NCBI GenBank assembly: GCA_017590115.1
Contig: JAGGNK010012892.1
Coordinates: 1,962,351-2,026,350 of the forward strand
DNA length: 64,000 bases
Direction of reading: 5' to 3'
Origin: Montifringilla adamsi
Taxonomy: Eukaryota; Chordata; Aves; Passeriformes; Passeridae
Under the pieces are notes generated by a model. It made no database searches and was not told the origin of the DNA. It worked only from the letters and a program-made list of their open reading frames with translations. This document shows positions 24,901 through 38,092 of the stretch, piece after piece. The position numbers and the translations under genes were made by a program. Position 1 is the first letter of the stretch, and each line of letters begins with the position of its first letter.

Positions 24901-25840
24901 AGGTACATCTGTGACAAAAACATCACTTACAGCAGGCTAGGAAAGAGAAACCTTGGCCCACTTACCCTATTACTTCATCCCTAGGGTTTGCCCTGTTGCA
25001 CTTTTCCATTAACATGATATTTGGATAGATTCTGCATTGTCTTATATAAAAGAAGTTACTATAACAGCCATCTCCCTGCACTCTATGACTTATCTGCAAT
25101 TGTTTTGTTTGGCTTACAAAGTTATATCCAGTAATTTTATAATAATGTACAGATTAGTCCATGTAAAATCGGTCATACTTGTTTATACATCTGATTAATT
25201 AGTAATTTTTCTTTGTTTAGGCTTTAAACTGTAATCCAGTGGACTGAAGATTCTGCATTGGGAGTTGTCATTTGTGGTTTTATGGTAAATTATAAATTAC
25301 CTCCTAGTGTGACTATATATTTTCACTCATAATTGTTTATGAAAAATGAAATAGCATTATAAAGTGTTTTTAAACATTTCCACTGCTATAATGTAATTTC
25401 ATAGTCACGTCAACCTAAAGGTTTTAAAAGCAAATATAAGTCAATTTTGTGTTTCAAAAATTACAGAACTGATTTGACCTTAAAACACCCCACCCATTTT
25501 CATGTTTTCTCCCAAAGACTCAGCACCAGCCAGTACCATACTTTGCTGAAATACATTATATACTATGAATCATTTGCTTTGTATTTGATTCAGTAAGGAG
25601 GAAAAGCAGAATTAAATTTGAGAGAGGGACTAGTTCTCCAAGTATTTTTTACAGAATACCTTTTAGATCTCACCCTCAGTAGGACTCGTGTGAATCTTTA
25701 GTGAGAGAAGGAACTTGTGACAAGAGTAGGATTTAAACAATTTAGTACTTCCTGTGGCTGATTTTAAGTAACTCCATGGACAGAATGCTGATGTGAGTCC
25801 TGTTCTTACAAGCCTTAGTTAATCTTTATTTGTATTTCAG
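18901..25840. other. Unassigned AT-rich DNA
   Basis: No gene seen over almost 7 kb. Frames up to 92 codons (19256-19534, plus) occur without supporting features. Short items only: a purine-rich stretch near 22386-22432, a 13-bp tandem repeat of ACTGATTAGTTCT near 21127-21152, and a homeodomain-like TTAATTAG/TAATT cluster at about 25193-25207. Confidence 0.55.
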
Positions 25841-25989
25841 AATTCTGTAACACTTGCTATGCAATGGAGGAGCAAATACCAAGGTGTGCAGGACCCTCTG
25901 CTGCAGGGAGGTCAGGCTTTTGCAGCAGTCATTACTCAAATTTGGGTGGAAAGAGTTGAACTGCCTGTCAACAGCAGACTTCTGTACTG
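25841..25989 (+). other. Exon-like segment, unknown transcript
   Basis: A plausible acceptor (TTATTTGTATTTCAG, ending at 25840) and a good donor (TACTG then GTAAGG, starting at 25990) enclose 149 bp. One frame is open across the whole segment, from AAT at 25841 to the TGG straddling the donor, about 50 codons, with a stop directly afterwards in the intron. The segment is more GC-rich than its flanks. The predicted peptide has a mixed composition but no domain I recognise. It could be an internal exon of an unannotated gene or lncRNA, or a chance arrangement; a long spliced gene cannot be confirmed because no partner exons were found. Confidence 0.25.
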
Positions 25990-28900
25990 GTAAGGTGTGA
26001 AGGTCATTTTAGATTATTTCACATATAGTAAGTTGGCTGTCTTTCCTTCCATCCATTCCTTGTATTTGTTTATACTCTGCAGTGATAGCTGAACTTTTTT
26101 TCTCTGAGAATTCATACTATAGGAAATAAATTTCTTGTCATGCAGATTTCCTTAGGTTCAAATGAAACCTTACAGTTCCAGACATCACTTGCCAGCTGAC
26201 ACCAAGGCTTACTGCAGTAAGCTAACAAGAAGTTCATAATATAATGTTGTTAGAGCTTGCTCCAATAAATCAGACTCTGAAACTTGGTTGCCTCTAATTT
26301 ATGTAGGCTAAGATGGCAGACAATGCATTTGCAATTCCTATTTGGAAAAAAGGTTTCATTTAACCCTTACCCTGCTGGCCTTGGGTAAGGGTGAAATGAG
26401 ACTTTTTGATTCCATATGCCTGTATAACTTCCTATCAGAATGAAAGAGAAAAAAAAAATAGTAGTCCAATTTCTACAATAATAGATAACAACATCAGGAC
26501 ATTCTAAGGAAAATACCAGTACTGAAAGCCAGTGGAAGCCCTACAGAATTAAATTAATTGTTCCGTAGTAGGCCGTTGAATTTCTAAGCTTACCCTACTG
26601 CAAAGTAACTGTCCATAACTACATTTTATTATATTAAAGAGCAGAATTGATTTATCCACTCTTCCTTCTTCAAAAGTGCAAATGCTGACGTGTCATCTAT
26701 TGAGGGAACTTGAGAACTATGCTACTAAGCACCTGATCTTTGAGATGTCACCATCAAAATTTATCATCTGTAAAACCTTGCTGTTTCCTGATAACTATCA
26801 CTTACACTGAAATATTCACCCCTCTGGAGCTGCCCAAAGAAACACTTGGAATAAATGGGAGTGCATATACTGCTCTATTGTCTCTGGTCCTACTGAGAGT
26901 TCTGCTGAGATTACTGAAGATCTTCTGTGCAAGTACACACTGTCAATACCTGTGTTTACAGAATTCACTGTTTCTTATGCCAGAAATGATGACAAAATTC
27001 AAGGTGAGTTCAATTTTCACAAACTGCATCTTTTTACCCATTCCTATGGGTGCTTCTAAGCTGGCCTCTAGTCCTTTCAAAAACCCCATGATATTCCAAG
27101 ACCTTTCAAAGTAACTGAAGAAAACTTGAAAAAATATTGTAGCATTTGTGCACAGGCAGGTCTGATAAATTCATTGTCCTGAACAGTCCATTTCAGAGCT
27201 CACAGGAGGATGCAAGTGCAATACCAGTCTCATAACAGACTATGGGAAATATTTGTTACTGCTGAGCCCTGCATATGTTGCATGCATTTCAAGTCTTACC
27301 AAGTATCTGGTTCCCATGACTTGAATTCTGGATTTAAGAGGCAATGTGACATATGGTTTTTAATATCTCCCCAACAGTCTATGATTTCCATGAGTTCAGT
27401 ACACTTGTCACTTTTAATCCAGGTTTTAAGAAGAAAATTAAATTTCATGGTAAAAAATAAATTATGGAATGCTTGAAACTTTTAACTTGGAAAGGAATTT
27501 GCAAAAATAGTTTCCATTCTTCCAAATTTTAAAGGAAAAAAGTATCATAGGGGAAAAATTGGAGAGATGAAAAGCCAGCATGTACTTCTGCATGGATTGT
27601 CCAGCCCCAAGCACCTACTCAGTGATTTATGTAATAGTGAGGCTTGTGGAAATCATTCTTCTTGGGCAGCAGCAGGACCAGAGCTGCCAAAAGTTGCTGT
27701 AATTAATACCACATTTGTGCCCAAATTGCTGTCTTTCAACCCTGTGTAACCCCACTGTAGTCAGTAGCAGAGTAGAGCATATAGTTCTGCAGTAAATAGG
27801 AAACATGATCTAGACTTATTCTTCCCTAAAGATGATCCACTGGTGTCTGCCTGTCAGCTGGAAGGTAACTTGCAGTGTGTTCTGCCTCTCCACATGCCAC
27901 GTACTGAGCAACTCTTAATTCCAGAGCCTAAGTTAGTTTGCGTGTGTAATTTGTTCTTGGTTTTCTGCCTGTTTATGTTGCTATGAATCTCAAACTGCCC
28001 ATTAAGCCATGATAACAGAAACAAGAAAATCCTCCCCCTGTCTCTTGCCTCTCTCTGTGTCTCTCCCACAACTGCCAGAGGAAGGACAGTGAAGTAAATA
28101 GAGGGCTAGACAAGCCATCTCTGCTATTAATAATAACACTGAGGACTGGGAAAAATAGCTGCTCTAGAAACTTCTGGCTGCTGGATTAAGCCAATATGTG
28201 CTTCCTCTATCCACATTTATGTAAAGTGCTGCTTCTCAGAGATGTTGTCATCTCAGAGCTTAGAGGGATCCAATTACACAAAAATGTTCTGAAAGTCTTT
28301 CTGTCTTCTTTTGCTATGACGTTTATTTATCCTCTGTTTGTTGAAAGGATACTTGGGGCCAGGTTTATCACATGTATAACAACCATCCCCAGCTGTGACA
28401 GTAGTACTGGAGTACTGGGGAGGAGGGAGTTAAGAGGTGAGATCAAAGCAGCTGGGATCTATCAAGTAATCAGGGCCCACTGCCAAAGGAAGAGAAGGAA
28501 CTGGGGCTTTGATCCCAGGAAGAGAGGACTGGGGGTCAGGAAGCATGAAGTAAGGCTGAATCTGTTGCTTTTGGCCCTGGTTTTGAGCATGCTCCTCACT
28601 CTTAGAAGTAATGTTTCTCTTGTAATTAATTTTAGAACTTGCTATCTGTTTTTGCTGTGGTCTTGATTCAAATTTACCTGTGTGACAGTAGAGATGATAA
28701 CTGCTAAGAGAAGCTGTGATGCAAAGCAATATCTGCATTGTGCAGGAAGAGATTACATGATGTGCAGGCTTGTGCTAGGCTGAGGGCTGGTCTACGTCAG
28801 TGAGAGGTTGGCCAGTCTGAGCTGAAATTTGGGGCTTAAGGATGTCTGTCTGGACTGCAAGATGTTGAAACGTCACCAGTTTACCCTTGGGGAAGATAAC

Positions 28901-31900
28901 CACCTAAATGCAAATGTTTTCCTTTGGATTCTGTAGGTTTAAAACCCTGCAGCTTCACTCTTCTGTAATCAAGCTCCTAAAAAGTGGTGATTTTCTGCCC
29001 TTGTAGGCAAGCAAGCAACTTAGTTTTGCTAGCAGAAGTTCTTAGTTTGGTTTGGGTTTTGTTATCTTTCTTTTTCAGTCTGATTCAGGGTAGTCTTGCT
29101 GGGGTTTGTTATGGCAAGCTACAAAATTGGTGAGACACCAGCATCAGCCATCTCCAGTGGTGTAACTTTGGGTTCAGAGTATGGCACTTGATGGATTTTA
29201 GGTAGGCAAATCTCCAGAAAGCAGCCTGCAGGATCTTCTGCACATGGGTAGGGTTCTGGCTCCTTGGTGTTTATTGTTCATCTTGGTCCTTTCACTGCTG
29301 CAAGAAGCTGAAAGTGCTGAATGAGGTTTGTGTAATAACTCTAGTGAACAGTTGAAATTAAGAGTTCTCTTTATTTGCTTTATGAAACTCATCAGTGCTC
29401 AAGGTCTGGGAACTCACACCTGAAAATTAAGTTGTACTACAGGGCAAAAGATCCAGGTCTGTGATTTTAGTGAAGGCATCTACCTTGACAGCATGATAAC
29501 CTCAAATGATAAGTGCTGTATTTCTTAAATTTGTTGGGTTTTACTTTGTCAAGACGAAAGTTTACTTTTGAAGAAACATCTTCAAACATCTTGTAGTTTT
29601 AATATTCCTTTTATCTTTGCTTAAACATATTGAATAGTTGCTAGTGCAAGTGTATTCTTTAACTAAGATAACTGAATTAAAATCAATAAATTCCTTGTTA
29701 TGTAATTTATTCCCCTCACAAGTAATTCAAAGCCATCTATTTTTTTTTTTTACCTTTATCTCCAGAGTCTGTATTATTACTTTTTTTTTTTTTAATAGCT
29801 TGGTTTTGGATAATTTGAGGAGGAAAAAATGAAGTAATTTTGTTCAATGAAATGAAGGTAGAATTATCTTGACACTAGTATAAATATTTGTACCAATGTA
29901 GCTGCAATGAGTTTAGCTCTACCAGGATAATTATAAGATGGAATTTATAGCCTTCTTGGAAGAGGCAGATTCTTGTAGCAGCATATTAGAATTTTTATAA
30001 TTTTCCTTCATTTTTAATATATTCATGTGGAAAAAAAAGATTTATTTGTCCATGCATGGCAGTCTAATTGCTGTTCATGTATTCTGGATTAAGAGGTTTT
30101 CTCTTGGAGAGCAGGGTATGTTCAGGTGAGATAAAATGAGACCTTATCTTTACCCTTGCCATGAACTGACACTATTCTGCATCAAAGCTTTCACAGAAAT
30201 TAAAAGGCACAAACCATTTCTTCCTCCAGCACTTCTCCCTTTAGGCTTCTGTTGCACTGCTGCTTGATTGCGCTTGGTGGGATTGAAAGTCCTTCCTAAA
30301 ACCTTTTTAATGTACAAATTGTATGAACAAATATTAAGCATGATGTTTCTGACATAGCCTGGTCTCTGTAACTTTCTCAGTCTTCCATCAAAAACTGCAT
30401 TAGGAAGTCTTCCTTATGAACAAACCTTTGCACAAGATTACAGAAGAAGCATAACTGTAGCTGTGAAAATGTATTTATTCCTCCTACTTATGGCCACACA
30501 GCAATCCTGTAAAACCTCTGTGATCTCTATAGGTTTTTGTTTTGTGCTGGTGCTCAGAAGGATGTGGTTTGAACCAGAGCACTGCATGTGAGATGGAGAC
30601 ATTCCCGGAGTGTGTGTGCATGAGAGCAATCTCAGTGGAATATTTTGGCACAGGGATGACTATTCATCTGTTGAGCATAACACTGGGACAGTCATGAGTG
30701 AGAATCAGTGTGGAGGGAATGAAGTCAAAAGCAAACTAATGAACTTTGCACTTCAGGCTGTGAGCTCTGGAAAGTAACAAGCTTTCTGTTTCTTCAGAAG
30801 AATACACTGCCATCAATCATGTATGGCTCTTCCCCTTGGGTTATTAATGTTCTAATAGTTTTCTGAATTATCTTACTATAGCAGCTTTGTGGGTTTATTC
30901 TTTTTTTTCCTTGATATTTTCAGATAAGTCCTTAATACAGTGAACACAATGCTTATTGTATTGCTTGTTAACAGCCTTGATCCCTTCATGCAATGAGAAA
31001 AAAATATGAATAGGATCCTTGCATACAAATTTAAAAGGGCTTTAAAAATTATTGGATTTCTCAGTCAATTAAAAGCTAATTACTTCATATGTCAATGAAA
31101 GAAAGATTTTCAAGATTTTCTGGTTTTATCCCAGCCCATTCCCTCTGTACACTCAGTAGTGTCTGATTGACAAACTCACTCATATTGACAATTTCGACTG
31201 GAAACAGAGGGCTGAGTCCACACTGCAAACCCAACTTGTTTCAAGACCTGATGGGGATGGATGGCAGCAAGGAAACTTGCTTCATTAATCAGTAAGGGAG
31301 TTGTTAATGTCTTGTCTAGAGTCCTAGAGTTATTTATCACAAATATTTGAGACTACATGAAAATTGTAGATGATGTGGAAGTTGACTTTGTATCAACTAT
31401 CAAGTGCAAGAATAATGTCTTCAAATCATGCAGCTGGCACCAACTCATTCTGGTGTGAATTATGATTTACTCATTGGCATTTCCTTATCAATAGAGAATC
31501 AGACACCAAAATATGAGGGCAGGACTAATCAAATCTGGAATATATCTTTTTACATATCTGGGACATTCCTATATGAAGTCAGACTTCGTACCTAAGGGAG
31601 TTACCCCAAAGGGGAAAATCACACTTCATTTGTGTAGTCATACGATTAAAAGAAAATATGCCTCAATTTGAACCAAGACAGAAATTCTTTACTAGATTCC
31701 AAGGGGGATAGGGATATAGATGAAATAGTCTACATAACAATTCACCAGTAGGAAAATGAATGGAGGGAGGGAAAAGTTTCATTTGTGTCATGGTATGTCA
31801 ACCACAAGAATAATGTAGCATTTTCTTTCACTCTCACAGTTGTGATGTGGCAATCTGCTAAATTATCTGTTAAATAAATTATTTTGTTTTGAAACTTTTG

Positions 31901-32599
31901 ACAACAAAAATTTGAATGTTTCTAGTTTTTTTTATTCCTGCAGCCAAAGCACACATAGTGGAGTTAGAAATGCATATAAGATCAACTGTTTTCCTCTTCC
32001 AGGATATAGGAAGAATAGCATTGCATAATGCTGACAGTAAAATAGCCTGAGATTTTTTGGTTTTCTGTGATGTCAGGTTAAGGATTGGATTCTCCCCTTA
32101 ACTTGGACCAGTTGCAGCTTTGGGAGATTAACATTACAGGCTAAAGTACTTTCTGCTACAAGGAGATAAAATACCAGAATGCAATTTGACTCATCAGAGG
32201 CTTAAATTAGTTGCAGTCTTGGGGTATTGACTTTCCTTACCTCTCTCCCATAAGATTGCACCTGCACTGGGATGTTTGTGCAACTTGTGTTGCAAAATTT
32301 AGTGGTTCTTTCTCAACATTGTCATCAGGGTAAAAATGAGTGATATGCTGTAACAGAACGAAGGGAAATGCAGATAATTAGTTTTGTCAGACATAGGCTT
32401 TCATGAAATATTTCTACACGCTTTGCACTGATTATATTAAAAAAATCCACATTTTTGGGTCAAAATGGTTTTCACTTTTCCAATTGTGTGCAGGGTGAAA
32501 TTTTTTTGCTACTTTCTTCTGGAACCTGAGCAAAGAGCATCTCTGTTCAAGAAAAAAGCAGCAGCTCAATGTCTGATACTCATATGATGTTACTCAAGG
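25990..32599. other. Unassigned AT-rich DNA
   Basis: No gene or named repeat. The longest open frames are 156 codons (28196-28666, plus, overlapped by 102 codons on the minus strand at 28430-28738) and 124 codons (26740-27114, plus). Neither translation resembles a known family. T-rich runs lie at 29740-29751 and 29781-29793. Confidence 0.55.
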
Positions 32600-32895
32600 C
32601 TGTAACAAGGAGGGGGTTGGTCTCTTCTCCCAGGTAACAAGGAACAGGACAAGAGGGAATGGCCCCTAGGTTGTACTAGGGGACATTTAAATTGGATATT
32701 AGGAAAAATTCCTTCACTGAAAGGGTGGTCAGGCCTTGGAAGAGCCTGCACAGGGAAGTAGTGGAGTCATCATGCCTGGAAGTGTCCAGAAAACATGTAG
32801 ATGTGGCCTTTGGGGATATGGTTTAGTGATGAACATGGCAATGTTACACTCAATGACTTTGGAGGTCATTTCCAAGTGTAGAAATTCTATGACCT
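32600..32895 (+). mobile_element. CR1 LINE 3'-end fragment
   Basis: This matches the last 300 bp or so of an avian CR1. GGTTGGTCTCTTCTCCCAGG is followed by AACAAGG..CAGGACAAGAGG, then TTAAATTGGATATTAGG, CTTCACTGAAAGGGTGGTCA, GTGGAGTCATCATGCCTGGA and a terminal GAAATTCTATGAC. The order and spacing match the CR1 3' region, and the end resembles the ATTCTATG terminal octamer. The copy is truncated at its 5' side and substituted throughout. It has no coding capacity; a 65-codon frame at 32736-32933 arises by chance inside it. Confidence 0.92.
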
Positions 32896-34029
32896 CTACC
32901 TCCAAACTGAGATCAGATCAGCTGGTTATTTGACACAGGCTTTTTGCAAGCCTATCTCCTTATCATTGGCATTTGTAATAAAATTAAATCTTGCTATATT
33001 TGTAGTAGAACTAAATATTAATGAGCCTAAAAATAGACCAAAGAAATCTTCATCTGGTATCAAAGAAAATTATTATTGCTAATTAGTCTTCACAGCTGCT
33101 TTAGAAACCGTAATTTAATGATTTTCAAAAGGCCTAACTACTTCAAAATTTAAAATTCTGCCTGATTTTTATTCTAGATTTCTTTCTTAAAAACACATGG
33201 ATTGCTTGTAGCCTTTGTTAAACCCAGAGCAGTATTTTTGCTGCATGGCACTTTTAAAAAATGCCTGTTTTGCTGGAGTGTTATGAAACTTCTCTGCTTT
33301 TCTGGAATCCATTTAAACTCCTTTGGTGATAGGTAATTTTCTTTCTCAGTGCAGCCAAATCTCACCACCTCATTTCATTTTGCCATTCAGTGTTGTCAGT
33401 GTGGTATTTTTAGCTTTCAGCACAATTTAGGAAAACTGGCTAGAAGAGCCAATAGTAGGAAGGAGGTTCCCTGGTCCTCACTAAACCAGATTTTTTTCCA
33501 GTGCCTTTCTCCAGAACGGAGCTAGTTCCAAACAGAGTTGAAGAGACTACAGGAAATATTTAGCTCTTTATTCCCTTCAGGACTGATCCATTTATGGTTG
33601 GAAGACTCTAGCTCTAAGTAGTTAGAGTAGAAGTCTGTCTGTATGTTGAGTGAATGAATTTATTGTTATTTATTTACTGTTATGCTTTCAGAATCTTAGT
33701 TTGTTAGCACTCAATATATATTTTAACACATCTAAAGGGGAAAAAGAAAACCTTTGCAGGTTTGTTGGCTTTTAGTACACTGAAGTTTGGTCATTGTTAT
33801 GATATTTCGGTTGGCTGTGTCTTAGTAGCTAAAGCAATGGGAAAATTTAAATTTTATTCTGAAGAACTTATTTTTTAATTACAAGTTTAGTTTCTCACCC
33901 AGCTTAACTAATTTATAAAGTGTAATTAGGTAGTTCCTAACACACCTATCTCAGAGTCCCAGGAAAAGAAATGAAAGGCCCCTAAGGTAGCTGAGCCAAA
34001 GCACATCTATGTAATACTGGACAGAACTG
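32896..34029. other. Unassigned AT-rich DNA
   Basis: No gene or named repeat seen between two CR1 remnants. Confidence 0.55.
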
Positions 34030-35900
34030 GGTTCTGGTTTTGTTCTCCTTAGTCTCTTTGAGAAGATTTCTGCTGTTGAACACTGCACCAACTTTCAAGG
34101 CCATCTGTTTCACGACTTTGCTACTTTTATTTTTAGGAACTCTAGTTCACATTTTCCCCCCTCACCTTTTCCTGCTTCAGGCCTGTCATTTCTTGCTCTA
34201 TCCACAGAGAGTCGAGAATATTCTACCTATCTTCATGTATTTGAAGACCACTTCTATATGTTATTCCCTTTAAATCAATCTCCCCTTTAAACCTCTCAAT
34301 TTCCTTCAGTTTAATTTTCTAAATTATGGAGTAAAGTGTGAAATAAAATTCCTGTCCTGTTCTCTTAAGTCATTGAGTAAAAATTTATTTTATTTCATAT
34401 AATTTATGCTGCCTCCCTTTTGACTTTTTCCAAATTATCCACAAATTTCTTGAAATACAGTTCTGAGAGTTCAAATTCTCTTGAGCTTAGGTGAAATAAT
34501 TCTTTCACTGTGATTTATAACCTAGCCTTTTGTTTCTCTGCAAGTTTAATGCTTCTCTTTTCTTAGCAGTGTGACACCAGTGACTCATATTCTGACTGGG
34601 ATGCAAAATAACACCCAAATAGCCCTCTTCAAAAAACAGAGCTCACATGTGACTGTCTGCAACAAGTGTGACTTCCTAGATGCAGTACATGCTATTCTTG
34701 CTGTTTAATGGGCTTCTGCTTTCCCAGTCCCTATCTCTGATTTGTCTAAGTGCTTTTTAATTCTTATCGTGTCCTACTAGAGAGCTCCTGAAAATCTGGA
34801 CTCAGTTCTTTCATTTAGTTCATTAACTGGAATACAGAGCAGGCCTGGCTCCAGAGCAGAAAAAACCTGGTGTCCTACACCCAGCCCTGCTTTCATTGTG
34901 ATGGATGGTCAATAATAAAAACTCAGAGTTTTCCACATAGCTTTTAACAGTTTTGTCAAGGATTTTTTCCCCAGTTTTCAGACTGTCATGTGAAATGAAG
35001 AGAGGCCTTATTAAAATCAAGATTTCTCCATTATCCACAATGATTACAATACTGTCCCCTCAAAATATTGCAGTGGTTATACCCCATTTGATCTCAACAA
35101 ATACATACTAGACACCACCCAGATTCTTGTTTTTTTAGGCTTAAAAGGCTCCCCTGTTTTTCCTGAAAATGAGTTTTCACATGTATCATATGAAATGTTT
35201 AGCATTACATTTGCCATTTTCCAGTCTTCTGTAATTTCTACCTGCTCTCAAAGATAATTGTTAATGGCTTTGACATAACAAGTGCTGATTTTCTACATAT
35301 GTGAGAGTTCCATTTAAAAAATACCTGTTGCAACTAAGTAATGTTTAAACTGTTAATTCCCTGCTTAGCTCAAAATAGGACCTTCATACCATCAGGACTC
35401 ATTTTTAGCTACCTGGATGCTCTTCCTTTTTTGGAAGGCTGAGTTGAAACATTGGGCTAGGCTTTTATGGTCTGTCTGTAACTGACTCCTGATGTGTTTT
35501 ATCAGTTTATTTGCCTTCTCATTTTCTCAAATTCATCTTTTCTTATCTGCCCAGACAGCAATTAATGCCAATTTTCTTTCTTTCTGTGTTTGTATTTGCT
35601 CTCTCTGAGTGCTTGCACATCAGTTCTCTGGCCCTACAGAAGCTGGCCTCTTAGAGTTTGATATTTATTTTGTTGCTTTTCCCTTCCCTTTTGAACTTTG
35701 CAGCTTGTGCCTATTATCTCCCATGATGCCAATCCATTAACATTCTCCAAAACGTTGTCACCAAAACGTTCTGAGAACACATAGAAGAGTTGCTCCTCAG
35801 ATTTCAGGTCTGGTTCCCTTTCTTTTCTGGATGTTTGGACAAGAGTACCTGGTTTTGTAGCACATTAAAAGACTGCCTTTTCACTCATGCCCTCTTCTGT
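34030..35900 (-). mobile_element. Ancient CR1-type LINE relic, antisense
   Basis: A long decayed LINE lies on the minus strand. Recognisable islands, read on the plus strand in order, correspond to the antisense of amniote CR1 ORF2 and its 3' part: TTTTTCCAAATTATCCACAA with TTTCTTGAAATACAG (34425-34460), AGTGTGACACCAGTGACTCA (34569-34588), TTATTAAAATCAAGATTTCT (near 35010), and TTTTCCAGTCTTCTGTAATT with AAAGATAATTGTTAATGGC (35218-35270). The spacing matches the progression from the 3' region through the reverse transcriptase. All reading frames are broken. Divergence is much greater than in the other CR1 copies here, so it is an old lineage insertion. The boundaries are approximate, and some gaps are unrecognisable. 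Confidence 0.65.
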
Positions 35901-37239
35901 GAATAAGCTCTGTACTTGAAATTAAGAATCAGAGACACAAATATCCTACACAGCAGCATTACATCAGGCTCTGTAGTGAGCTTCCCTCCTTTGGAGAAGT
36001 GAAGCATGAAAACAGGGAATGTTGTTCTTAAACACCTCCTGGAAACAATTACATAGGATGCAAGATGTGACTGTCAGGTTTTTATGCTCACATGAAATCC
36101 CTCTGCTGCAACTTAAGTCCTCAAAACCTTTACTGGCCTTGGCTTTCCACCAGGGAGATTCTAAAACACCCCTGTGACATCCTCTTCTGTCCAAGATTTG
36201 AAATAGGAGGCATTAATTTGCAGAGAAAGAAGAGGCTCAAACTTTTGAGGTTTTTTTGAGTTTTGAATTAGTTTGGGAAGCAAAAAATGTTTTAATCCTG
36301 CTTAATTCTGCTTTAGGCCTTACAGTCAGAACATCAACAAAATTCTACCTAAACATTTTTTCCAAATGGAGGAAAACCTTAAGAATAAAGGAGTTTTTTT
36401 TGTTTACAGTCATGTTAGCTATAATTTGTAACAAAATTTCAGAAATGTCTTACCAAAAAGCTAAAATTTAAAATTTAGTAATGTTAGTAATCCATACCAG
36501 TTAGCATTTTATTGTAGTTTTAGTTATAGCAAAAGGAGAATTATCAATTCCTCTAGAGCCCTTTTTATTCCTTTCCTCACATATCAGTTTTTAAAGGCAG
36601 TTGATTCAAATCACCTCTGTTCTGGTAGGAGAAAAAAAAAAAGCCAAATATGGTTCTTTACAGAAATAGATTTGACATATTTTTAGTTTTGAGAAACAAA
36701 TTTCTTGCTAGGTTGTTCAGGGTAATCTGTTAAATCAAGAGTCTGTTCTGAATTAGGGCTAAGCAGACATCCCAAGAGACTATTTCTTAATTTTTTTTTA
36801 ATAAGTACTTCTTTGTGCCTTTCTTTACTTCTAAACATGTGGGGCTGTGACCAAAAGTACATGCTGACTTAAATTTGCTGTAACTCATGATCCTTCAGCT
36901 AACAGGGACTAGAGGCTGCAGAACTTCAGAACTGCCTCCACAGTGGAGCTGCACAGATTTAAGCTACACTTGTTAAATTTGAGCACTTATCAGCTCACCT
37001 GAAATTTGTAAGTGTTCCTATTCAGACAAGAGTTGATTGTATGAGGCCAGGTGCTGGTGATTTGGAATACCCAGAGCATGCTGGGTTTGTGTTACTGAGT
37101 GCTCACCATTTCAAATGCTTTTATAGAGTTTGTGATCCAATGTAGACTTGTAGATGGAATATGTGCTTAAAGGTGCAGCCTAAGGATTCCTTGAATTTAG
37201 CAATGAAACTTCCACTAAATTGAAGTGAAAAAAAGATTT
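35901..37239. other. Unassigned AT-rich DNA
   Basis: No gene. Part may be further unrecognisable LINE sequence, because it lies between two antisense CR1 relics, but I see no alignable blocks. Confidence 0.5.
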
Positions 37240-38090
37240 CACACATATACTTTGCTGCTGCTAAGCTGCTGGGACAGTATGTATAGACCTCACTGCCACT
37301 ATTCAGAGCTCAGTTTTTACCAACCCAAACCCCTGGATCTCTCTCCACGGGACTGTTCTCCAGCACCTTTTTCTCAGTGTGTAGGTATAACTGGCATTAT
37401 CTGTCCCAGGTGGAGAACCTGGCACTAGGTCTTGTTAAATTTTCCATGGTTGCTGGCTCCCTGCTCTCTAGCCTATCCTCTGTAAGACCTCTCTACCTAT
37501 AAGGACACTTGCAGCTCCTCCTAGTTTGGTAGCATCAGTAAATGTACTTAATGCACATTCCATATCTGCATCCAGATCACTTAGAAAAGCATTAAAAAGC
37601 ACTGGCTGTGAGATGGAGCCCCACTAGTGACCAGCCTGGTATAACCCCATTAATTACATGACCCCTGATGTAACCCCATTAATTACGTGATCCCTTTCAC
37701 CCCCGTGTCAGCCAGCTGCTCAGCAAACACACCATGGCCATCTCTTCCTGGGAGCTGGAAGGGTTAACCAGAGGGTGCTGTGAGACAGTAACAAAAGCTT
37801 TGCTAAAATCCTAAACCCAGCACATCTGCTGGCTTCCCTCAGCCCACTAAATGGGTAAACTTGTCATAAAAGGAAATTAAGTTGGTTAAACAGGACTTTT
37901 CCTTCATGAACTTGTGCTATGATCATGACATTCAAGTGTTTTTTAGTAACTTCTCCGTAATTTTACCAGGCACCGAAGTGAGGCTGGCAGGCCTATAGTT
38001 ACAGGGCCATCCTTCTTACCCGTATTGAAAACCAGGATAACCTTAGCCAGCTTCCAGTCAGCCGGGACTTCTTCAAAACCCCAAGATTCA
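37240..38090 (-). mobile_element. CR1 LINE fragment with decayed reverse transcriptase
   Basis: Read on the minus strand, this runs from the start of the CR1 ORF2 reverse-transcriptase region toward the 3' side. The first island encodes EVPADWKLAKVILVF followed by a lysine-rich GKKDGPV stretch and an IGLPASL stretch, equivalent to the GEVP.DW..A.V.P.F.KG.K.DP..YRPVSL start of the CR1 RT. Later nucleotide blocks fit the part spelling CLTNLISFYDK (near 37880) and the segment before the catalytic region, and the block at 37440-37600 fits the sequence following it. Frameshifts and stops break the frame repeatedly; the longest surviving frame is 82 codons (37943-38191), and it runs into the neighbouring CpG island. 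This is a dead 5'- and 3'-truncated copy. Confidence 0.85.
37642..37690. repeat. Short tandem duplication inside CR1 relic
   Basis: TAACCCCATTAATTACATGA (37642-37661) is repeated as TAACCCCATTAATTACGTGA (37671-37690), a 29-bp period with one substitution. The duplication post-dates the CR1 insertion and adds about 29 bp within its reverse-transcriptase segment. Confidence 0.9.
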
Positions 38091-38092
38091 GG

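Noticed and set aside
28196..28666. 156-codon plus-strand open frame
   Set aside because: Overlapped by a 102-codon minus-strand frame, no recognisable domain, no splice context; it fits chance.
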